Part shown: positions 57,188-64,000 of the stretch, one piece after another
Position numbering within the stretch: position 1 is the first letter of the stretch
Layout of the letters: each line of letters opens with the position of its first letter
DNA from: Gammaproteobacteria bacterium
GTDB lineage: Bacteria; Pseudomonadota; Gammaproteobacteria; Pseudomonadales; Pseudohongiellaceae
Direction: 5' to 3'
Length of the DNA: 64,000 nt
Assembly: GCA_018661465.1 (NCBI GenBank)
Contig: JABJIC010000025.1
Location: 1 to 64,000, forward strand
The notes under the pieces: model-generated
Databases searched by the model: none
What the model was told of the DNA's origin: nothing
Seen by the model: the letters and a program-made list of their open reading frames with translations, nothing else
Made by a program: the position numbers and the translations under genes

Positions 57188-57219
57188 GTTGATGGTCAGA
57201 AACGCTTTTGGGAAGGGAT

Positions 57220-58200
<981 letters not shown>

Positions 58201-58389
58201 AATCTACCTTTGTATTCTCAGTTGCGCGTTGCCAGGATTATTTAGCCTATTTTTCAATATACAGTTGCGTTCAGATTCTGTTCAGGCAGCTTTTAGTATG
58301 CTCTCTACCGTTCGCGGAACACTGAGATACAGGGCACCCCTCGCAATACCCACAACACCCCAGCCCCCATTCTCAATTATATTACCGCA

Positions 58390-58428
58390 AATCCTCACTC
58401 ATACTATGGCGGATAGTGAGTGAGGATT
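58390..58428. repeat. Inverted repeat in a divergent intergenic region
   Basis: Perfect 12-bp arms AATCCTCACTCA (58390-58401) and TGAGTGAGGATT (58417-58428), with CTAT/ATAG extending inward after a 2-base bulge. It lies between two divergent genes, so it is not an ordinary terminator of either. A site for a dimeric regulator, or a small mobile repeat, is possible. Confidence 0.55.
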
Positions 58429-58532
58429 ATTCTTTTCCTTTCTCTACACCCCTTCCTGAACATTGCTTCCTTGATCAAAAGTAAATCTTTGATAAGATTG
58501 GCAAAATTTGTCGTCTCTGCGGAAATAGTTCA

Positions 58533-59897
58533 TTGAATCGAAATCCAGCAAGTAAAGCTGCCCGCCTGTGCTCTGTCTTTGTGACTTTGTTGATACTGGT
58601 CCTGGTCTCTTGGAGATCGTTTGCCCTTGAGTCAATCGTTAATCCTGATCAATATTCTGTGCCTGCTGATTTGAGCTCCGTGCATTTTTATCTGATTACA
58701 GTCGATGTTGGAGATATGGTATGGGATAACTTCGGTCATACCGCTTTGCGAATTTACGACGAGAATACGGGTTCAGACCTTGTTTACAATTGGGGAGTTT
58801 TTGATGCTAGTGAGGGAGTAGTTCAGTTTTCCTTCAATTTCTTTAAAGGCATCATGAATTACAGCCTTGGAATTCATACGCCAGCTCAAGAATTCAACAT
58901 GTATCGCTCCCAGCAGAGAACTCTCTGGCAGGACAAGATCAATCTCAGTAATCCGCAAAAAGAAATTCTCTACCGGCGTCTTCAATGGAATCAGCAACCG
59001 GAAAATATCGTCTACCCCTATCAGTATTTCTCTGATAACTGCACCACCAAAGTCAGAGACTATCTTAATGAAGCCCTTGCTGGGAAATTGGCGGCAAGCA
59101 ATGCTGGAATAACCGACAAAACATTTAGACAGCAGGTGCAGGAACATTATGAGTCAGTAGCTCTTGTGGATTTTTCACTCGATATTTTGATGAATAGCAA
59201 TCTTGATAGAAACGTAAGCGAGTGGGAGGAAATGTTTCTGCCATTGAGCCTGCGTCAAAACCTGCTCGAACTGGATTCAGATGTAGCGATTAACGGCGAG
59301 AGACAAAAACTGCTTTCGGATTCTCAGATCATCATGGAATTTTCGCCGCCAAACGTTGAGGCAGATCCCAATAAACTAGCCTCGATTACATTGCTTGCGC
59401 CCGTTCTTCTGATGTTTTTGATGATGAAAAAAATACCGATGTCTTACTTTGCTACTCATTCGAGAATTGGTTTAAAAATGGCTGGTCTGAATTTTCGAAT
59501 CCTTGGCTTACTTGGTTTAATTACTGCGACCTTCAGCGGGGTGTACGGCGTACTGATGCTGGCTAGCTGGTTCGTATCGGATCATCTGGATTTGCATCAC
59601 AATATTAATCTGTTGTTGTTTTGGCCAACGGATATTTTTGGCTTACTCGTCGCATTGCGTTGGTTGTTTTTCTGTAAACCCTGGCCTCTGACCAATAACA
59701 GTACTCCGTTTCTAAACTACTACATGATCGCTCATCTATTGGGAATGGCCGTGTACGCAGCGTTAGCATTCTTCGAGCTTTCAAGTCAGTCGATTCTTCC
59801 AATTGCCACCAGTGTGGTACCGGGGTTTGCGCTTTTTACAATTCTTGTCTGGATAGTAGGATTTGAGCCGGCCAAGCCGAAAACCGTATTTTTCTAA
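58533..59897 (+). CDS. DUF4105 (Lnb N-terminal periplasmic) membrane protein
   Basis: Signal helix (residues ~10-30), then a periplasmic DUF4105 domain with the conserved His (NFGHTALRIYDE) and Cys (YFSDNCTTKVRDYLNEAL) that resemble a cysteine-hydrolase pair, then about five membrane helices from residue ~285 on. Function unknown; an envelope hydrolase is plausible. The start is TTG 58533 with GGAAA upstream; no better start keeps the signal helix. The esterase gene starts 22 bp later. Confidence 0.88.
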   Translation: MNRNPASKAARLCSVFVTLLILVLVSWRSFALESIVNPDQYSVPADLSSVHFYLITVDVGDMVWDNFGHTALRIYDENTGSDLVYNWGVFDASEGVVQFSFNFFKGIMNYSLGIHTPAQEFNMYRSQQRTLWQDKINLSNPQKEILYRRLQWNQQPENIVYPYQYFSDNCTTKVRDYLNEALAGKLAASNAGITDKTFRQQVQEHYESVALVDFSLDILMNSNLDRNVSEWEEMFLPLSLRQNLLELDSDVAINGERQKLLSDSQIIMEFSPPNVEADPNKLASITLLAPVLLMFLMMKKIPMSYFATHSRIGLKMAGLNFRILGLLGLITATFSGVYGVLMLASWFVSDHLDLHHNINLLLFWPTDIFGLLVALRWLFFCKPWPLTNNSTPFLNYYMIAHLLGMAVYAALAFFELSSQSILPIATSVVPGFALFTILVWIVGFEPAKPKTVFF

Positions 59898-59919
59898 AAC
59901 ATCGAACCAGGTCAGTGAT

Positions 59920-60885
59920 ATGAGTGTTTTTACGAGTGAGAATGCAGAGAGGGCGTCTGCTCTACATCCAATGGCTGAGAAGGTTGCTCAATCCTCGGCA
60001 CGACTGAAACCCTTGGAACAATGTACTCCTGAGGAAGCACGGGCCGTCAGAGAGGAGCGAGGCAACCCTTTTGCGCCGGTAGCCTGCGAACTAGCCGAAA
60101 TAAGTGACGTGGAAATCCCAAGCTCTGGCGGGAAGCTGGCGGCACGGAAGTATGTCCCCAAGTTTACTGATGAAGGTTTGAAGCCCGCACTTGTTTTCTT
60201 TCACGGGGGCGGTCACGTAGTTGGCAATGTTGAGCAGTACGATACGTTTGCCCAGCAATTGGCTTTCCAAGGCAATTGCATTGTTGTCTCTGTTGAATAT
60301 AGGCTGGCGCCGGAAACAAAGTCTCGAGGCATTTATCAAGATGGATTCGATGCTCTGCGATGGGTCTTCAGTAGTGCAGAAATATTGGGAATCGATAGCA
60401 GTCGTATCGCCATTGGCGGAGACAGCGCCGGTGCGAACTTGACTATTGCCGTTTGCTTGATGTGCAAGGAAGCGAATGTGGATATGCCTGCCTTTCAGTT
60501 ACTAATTTATCCGGCTACTGATTACCGTATGAGCTATCCATCTATCGATGAGTTTGCTGAAGGATATTTTCTTACCAAAGCCGGCAAGAAATGGTTTCGT
60601 AATCATTTTCTGGAAAATGATTCTCGTGCAGAAGACCCTATAGTTTCCGCTATGTTGGCTGATGTCTCCGGATTACCAGAATCCTTTGTTATTACAGCTG
60701 GATTCGATCCATTGCGAGATGAGGGCAAGGCATTTGCCGACCGCCTGTCTGAGTATGGCGTACAGACTCGTCATGTCTGCTATACGGACATGATCCATGG
60801 CTTCGTGTCATTTGCAGGAGGAATACCCGCTGGTATGGAAGCATTGGAAGAAATGGGTAGGGAGTTAAAAAAAGTTCTGTCTTGA
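59920..60885 (+). CDS. Alpha/beta hydrolase, HSL-family esterase
   Basis: Hormone-sensitive-lipase-type carboxylesterase. The oxyanion motif is HGGG (FFHGGGHVVGN), the nucleophile Ser is in GGDSAGANL, the Asp in GFDPLRDEG and the His in MIHGFVSF. Start ATG 59920 (MSVFTSENA) gives 321 aa; the frame open back to 59863 overlaps the preceding gene and is not conserved. No signal peptide: cytoplasmic. It ends at the shared terminator with pal. Confidence 0.94.
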   Translation: MSVFTSENAERASALHPMAEKVAQSSARLKPLEQCTPEEARAVREERGNPFAPVACELAEISDVEIPSSGGKLAARKYVPKFTDEGLKPALVFFHGGGHVVGNVEQYDTFAQQLAFQGNCIVVSVEYRLAPETKSRGIYQDGFDALRWVFSSAEILGIDSSRIAIGGDSAGANLTIAVCLMCKEANVDMPAFQLLIYPATDYRMSYPSIDEFAEGYFLTKAGKKWFRNHFLENDSRAEDPIVSAMLADVSGLPESFVITAGFDPLRDEGKAFADRLSEYGVQTRHVCYTDMIHGFVSFAGGIPAGMEALEEMGRELKKVLS

Positions 60886-60961
60886 ACTAAGGATTCTGCT
60901 CACAGGGAATCTTGATCAGAAAATAGTGAAGTGTTTTTTGTTTTCACTAATATTTATTCAT

Positions 60962-60993
60962 AAAAAAAGGCCGATCAATGATCGGCCTTTTTT
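60962..60993. terminator. Bidirectional intrinsic terminator
   Basis: A-run 60962-60968, GGCCGAT (60969-60975), loop CAATG, ATCGGCC (60981-60987), T-run from 60988. It closes both the esterase gene (plus) and pal (minus). Confidence 0.95.
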
Positions 60994-61007
60994 GTGTCTG
61001 TAAACAA

Positions 61008-61547
61008 TTACTCAGTGACGATTTGTACTCGGCGATTCGCCTGGTAAGCTCGTTCGGAAGATCCCTGTTCAGCAGGTTGTTCTTCACCATAGCTTACTGT
61101 TTCAATCTGCCTTCTCGCTGCACCATTTACGATCAGATAATTCTGAATAGCTTCGGCTCGGCGTTCACCTAGAGCGATGTTGTATTCCCGAGTACCGCGT
61201 TCGTCAGCATGTCCTTCAAGACGAATGCTCTTGTTCGAATTGGCCGCCAGATCTCTTGCGTGAAAGTTTAGTACATCACGATCTGCAGCGCGAAATTCAG
61301 AAACGTCAAAATCGAAGTAGAATACGGTAGTTCCCAGAGCAGCACTTCTTACTCTTTCTTCTGCTGCGGCTGCACGAGCGGCGGCTTCAGCTGCCAATTC
61401 CTGAGTTCTGCGAGTAGTGGCATCGATTCCGGACTCACCACCAGCAGTTTCAGTGCTGACTGCTTCTTCGCTAGTTGAGCTACAAGCTGCAATAGTGAAG
61501 AGGGTAATTAATAGGAATGCCATTTTGGCTATTTGATTGGTTTTCAT
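61008..61547 (-). CDS. pal: Peptidoglycan-associated lipoprotein Pal
   Basis: Lipoprotein signal with lipobox IAAC (Cys22), an Ala/Glu-rich coiled-coil linker (QELAAEAAARAAAAEERVR), and an OmpA-C peptidoglycan-binding domain (FYFDFDVSEFRAADRDVL, RLEGHADERGTREYNIALGERRAEAI, ending NRRVQIVTE). It anchors the outer membrane to the wall and works with TolB. The 179-aa length is normal. Unusually, no tolQRAB or cpoB gene is beside it; a terminator closes it, so it is transcribed alone. It may be the relocated true pal or a paralogue. Confidence 0.93.
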   Translation of the reverse strand: MKTNQIAKMAFLLITLFTIAACSSTSEEAVSTETAGGESGIDATTRRTQELAAEAAARAAAAEERVRSAALGTTVFYFDFDVSEFRAADRDVLNFHARDLAANSNKSIRLEGHADERGTREYNIALGERRAEAIQNYLIVNGAARRQIETVSYGEEQPAEQGSSERAYQANRRVQIVTE

Positions 61548-61877
61548 GCGAGCTCCCGCAAATTTGATCTGGAGAAAATATTTCGAAAATACAGTGTCTT
61601 AAAAAGTTTGCGAAGGATAACTTAAATTCAGCCGCATTTCCAACGAGAGCAGCAATATTTCGTGATTCAAATCATGATATGAGTCTTGATCTCCTTGTTT
61701 AGACAGATGTTCTAAAAAACTACCGAACAATCGTTCGTTTTATACTTATCACCGTTCACATTAAATGATAATCTTCGCAGTCGATTCAGATCAAAAAATT
61801 ATACTGATACCTCTACAGATCAATGGAATAGGGGGTTAGACATCCGGCAAAGAGCCGGAAGACTCAGGAGAAGCAGA
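61548..61877. other. Divergent control region between pal and the acyl-CoA dehydrogenase
   Basis: This 330-bp gap should contain the pal promoter (minus) and the acyl-CoA dehydrogenase promoter (plus, TATACT at 61741-61746) with its operator at 61724-61737. Near 61841-61863 there is a small hairpin (CCGGCAAAGAGCCGG) just before the ribosome binding site AGGAG at 61866-61870. No gene is seen. Confidence 0.55.
61724..61746 (+). promoter_or_regulatory. TetR-type operator over the acyl-CoA dehydrogenase promoter
   Basis: CGAAC-AATC-GTTCG (61724-61737) is a perfect palindrome with the arm type bound by TetR-family repressors, including those for fatty acid metabolism. It ends 3 bp before the -10 box TATACT (61741-61746), so a bound repressor would block the polymerase. 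The regulator is not identified; the TetR gene at 34725 is one candidate. Confidence 0.6.
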
Positions 61878-63077
61878 GTGAATGCCGATTTTACGACCGA
61901 AGAGCTAGCCTTTGAACAAGAAGTAAGGGAATTCCTGGACAGTGAGTTTCCAGCGAATCTACGCAGTAAAGTCGATGCAGGTATTCGGCTGAGCAAGGAT
62001 GAACTCGTCCATTGGCAGAAAATTCTCTACAAAAAGGGCTGGGCAGCTCCGAATTGGCCCGTTGAAAATGGTGGTACTGGCTGGACTCCAACCCAAAAGT
62101 ACATTTTTGCCACAGAAATGGGCTTAATTGGCGCGCCAGAGCCGGTGCCCTTCGGCATGAAGATGGTCGCTCCAGTGATAATGGCCTATGGCAGCGAGGA
62201 GCAAAAACAGCGTTTTCTACCAGATATTCTCGAGAGTAATGTCTGGTGGTGTCAGGGATATTCGGAACCCAATGCCGGATCTGATCTTGCGTCTCTCAAA
62301 ACCAGTGCAGTTCTCGATGGTGATGAATATGTGGTCAATGGCAGCAAGACATGGAATACCTATGGTCAATATGCGGACTGGATTTTTTGTCTGGTACGCA
62401 CCGATAACACGGTGAAAAAGCAAGAGGGCATTAGTTTCTTGCTAATTGATATGAAGAGTCCAGGTATTACTCTGAAGCCAATCGTTTTGTTGGATGGACA
62501 TGCTGAAGTAAACGAAGTGTTTTTCGATGATGTCAGGGTGCCTGCAAATAATCTTATCGGCGAAGAGAATAAGGGTTGGACCTATGCGAAGGTATTGTTA
62601 ACTCACGAAAGAACCAATATCTCCGGAGTCCCAAGAGGAAAGAGAAGACTAAAGGCGCTTAAGCGAATTGCCGCTGACACAAGCGATGGCAATGGATCTT
62701 ATATGTTGCACAATGCTGCCTTTCGTAAAAAGCTCGCAGAGGCGGAGATCGATCTTCAGGCCCTGGAGTATTCTGAACTGCGAACTTTGGCGGCACTGAG
62801 TGTTGGCAAGGCTCCTGGCCCCGAGTCATCAATCTTAAAAATTGTAGGCACCGAGTTAGCGCAACGGATGGATGAGTTATTCGTTGAGCTTGCTGGTTAC
62901 CATTGCCTTCCATTTGTTCCTGAGCAATTTGAGGAAGGCTTCGAGGGCGAGTCCATGGGTCCAGGTAACTCGGCGGCTTCAGCACTTACCTATTTCAACA
63001 ATCGTAAGTTGTCTATCTTTGGCGGCTCCAACGAAGTTCAGAGAAACATTATTTCGAAAGCAGTGCTTGGTCTCTAG
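61878..63077 (+). CDS. Acyl-CoA dehydrogenase (399 aa)
   Basis: FAD-dependent enzyme that makes the trans-2,3 double bond in acyl-CoA thioesters. The N-terminal helical domain ends with WWCQGYSEPNAGSDLASLKTSA (FAD/substrate motif); the middle barrel has VNGSKTWNTYGQYADWIFCLVRTD; the C-terminal domain ends with LSIFGGSNEVQRNIISKAVLGL. The start is GTG 61878 with AGGAG upstream. A second acyl-CoA dehydrogenase gene follows 75 bp later; such pairs often act as a heteromeric enzyme on branched, sterol or aromatic acyl-CoAs. Confidence 0.96.
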   Translation: MNADFTTEELAFEQEVREFLDSEFPANLRSKVDAGIRLSKDELVHWQKILYKKGWAAPNWPVENGGTGWTPTQKYIFATEMGLIGAPEPVPFGMKMVAPVIMAYGSEEQKQRFLPDILESNVWWCQGYSEPNAGSDLASLKTSAVLDGDEYVVNGSKTWNTYGQYADWIFCLVRTDNTVKKQEGISFLLIDMKSPGITLKPIVLLDGHAEVNEVFFDDVRVPANNLIGEENKGWTYAKVLLTHERTNISGVPRGKRRLKALKRIAADTSDGNGSYMLHNAAFRKKLAEAEIDLQALEYSELRTLAALSVGKAPGPESSILKIVGTELAQRMDELFVELAGYHCLPFVPEQFEEGFEGESMGPGNSAASALTYFNNRKLSIFGGSNEVQRNIISKAVLGL

Positions 63078-63152
63078 GGTCGATCGTGTGAAAGATCAAT
63101 CTAGACCGAGTGTGAGCCAACGACAAACAGACATAGAGCAAGAGGATTAACA

Positions 63153-64000
63153 GTGGATTTTTCTTATACTGAAGAACAGCAAATGTTGCAGGAAAGCGTG
63201 CAAAAATTTGTTCAAAAGAGTTACGAATTTGATACCCGTAACAAGATTATCGCCAGCGAGACAGGATTCAGCGAAGAAAATTGGCAGCTGTTTGCTGAGC
63301 TGGGCTGGTTAACCGTGCCATTTAAAGAAGAGGATGGTGGCTTCGGAGGTTCTGCAGTGGATCTGATCGTGATGATGGAAGAATTCGGCAAAGCTATGCT
63401 GGTTGAGCCATTCACTTCTACTACGGTGATTTGCGGTGGTTTGATTAGTGCTCTTGGCAGTGATGAACAAAAAGCAGAATTAATACCCCAGATCTTGGAT
63501 GGAAGTCTGCAACTGGCTTGTGCCTATGCGGAATCAGGAAGTCGTTACAATCTGGCTAGCGTCGAAGCCAAAGCTGTTGTTGAAGGTGGCTCTGCCAAAA
63601 TAAGTGGCAAAAAGATTGCCGTTATTAATGGTTCCAATGCAGGAAAATTATTGGTCGTCGCAAGAGAGTCTGGAGCTGAGTCTGACCGCGACGGTATTTC
63701 GATATTCATTATTGATGGTGATGCCGACGGTGTAAGCCGGTCAGCTTATGCGAATATCGACGGCAAGAAGGCGGCTGAGATTACTCTGGATTCAGTGACA
63801 GTCCCCGAGTCCCAGAGGTTGGGCGCGACAGGCTCTGCTATCTCTGCATTGGAGGAAGTTATTGATCGTGCCACCATAGGCATCAGTGCTGAAGCAGTGG
63901 GTGCTCTTGAATCCTTGCTACAGAAGACAGTGGAGTACAGCAAAACCCGGAAGCAATTCGGCACATCTATTGGAACATTCCAGGCTTTGCAACATCGAAT
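63153..64000 (+). CDS. Acyl-CoA dehydrogenase, partial (runs off the window)
   Basis: Starts with GTG 63153 after an AGAGGA ribosome binding site and stays open to the last base, 282 codons. The translation MDFSYTEEQQMLQESVQKFV, then ELGWLTVPFKEEDGGFGG, then the C-terminal helix start TVEYSKTRKQFGTSIGTFQA are typical of the family. The FAD-binding stretch reads CAYAESGSRYNL, looser than in its neighbour, as expected for the partner subunit of a heteromeric pair (FadE-type, such as steroid acyl-CoA dehydrogenases). The missing end lies beyond 64,000. Confidence 0.93.
   Translation, partial: MDFSYTEEQQMLQESVQKFVQKSYEFDTRNKIIASETGFSEENWQLFAELGWLTVPFKEEDGGFGGSAVDLIVMMEEFGKAMLVEPFTSTTVICGGLISALGSDEQKAELIPQILDGSLQLACAYAESGSRYNLASVEAKAVVEGGSAKISGKKIAVINGSNAGKLLVVARESGAESDRDGISIFIIDGDADGVSRSAYANIDGKKAAEITLDSVTVPESQRLGATGSAISALEEVIDRATIGISAEAVGALESLLQKTVEYSKTRKQFGTSIGTFQALQHR

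Overview
The window reads as ordinary chromosome of a Gammaproteobacterium with moderate GC content. The backbone blocks lolB-ispE-tRNA-Gln-prs-rplY-pth-ychF, hemA-prfA-prmC-moeB, gatCAB, mreBCD-maf-rng-yhdP and a Pal lipoprotein are in the arrangement seen in Pseudomonadales/Cellvibrionales-type genomes. Two acyl-CoA dehydrogenases, a sodium:solute symporter, a TonB-dependent receptor and many small secreted or lipoprotein genes suggest a marine or other aquatic heterotroph. This placement is inferred from gene order and protein character; no 16S rRNA is present. I see no phage, no insertion sequence and no CRISPR array.

Layout. 1-2,800: an accessory strip of four small single-gene units (a small unknown protein, a DUF1330 protein, a second small unknown protein, a secreted SnoaL-like protein), each preceded by a related promoter-like element, two of which are near-identical 75-bp copies. 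It lies beside the 3' end of an elongator tRNA-Met gene. 2,843-10,256 (minus): tRNA-Met, ychF, pth, rplY, prs, tRNA-Gln, ispE, lolB and a large TPR lipoprotein. 10,439-16,063 (plus): hemA, prfA, prmC, moeB-like gene, RhlB-like helicase. 16,060-19,669 (minus): PA4642-like gene, gatB, gatA, gatC. 20,012-28,968 (plus): mreB, mreC, mreD, maf, rng, yhdP. 29,123-36,072: APC permease, zinc-ribbon protein, a zinc-finger membrane protein paired with a type IV pilin-like protein, a nitrilase-family amidase, a DUF445 protein, a TetR regulator and an ExbD without an ExbB.

36,201-39,296 holds the most interesting metabolic unit: a class II aldolase fused to a short-chain dehydrogenase, followed 30 bp later by an MtnA-family sugar-phosphate isomerase. 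Together they could form a compact route for disposing of 5-methylthioribose or 5-deoxyribose phosphate (a DHAP-shunt-like pathway). 39,326-52,249: HIT protein, glutamine cyclotransferase, YjbQ, a lipoprotein metallopeptidase, a TPR protein, an NADH-dehydrogenase-like/SelD fusion, a TonB receptor, an MFS transporter, a patatin, a frameshifted and truncated acetyltransferase remnant, a 56-residue lipoprotein, a hotdog thioesterase and an amidohydrolase. 52,308-64,000: sodium symporter, ThDP enzyme, TfoX-N protein, a secreted protein of unknown function, an aldo/keto reductase, a DUF4105 membrane protein, an HSL-type esterase, Pal, and two acyl-CoA dehydrogenases (the second cut by the window end) behind a likely TetR-type operator.

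Other points of note: mreC has no ATG, GTG or TTG codon at the place its conserved N-terminus requires; several strong inverted repeats and terminators are resolved; pal and exbD both stand apart from their usual partner genes.
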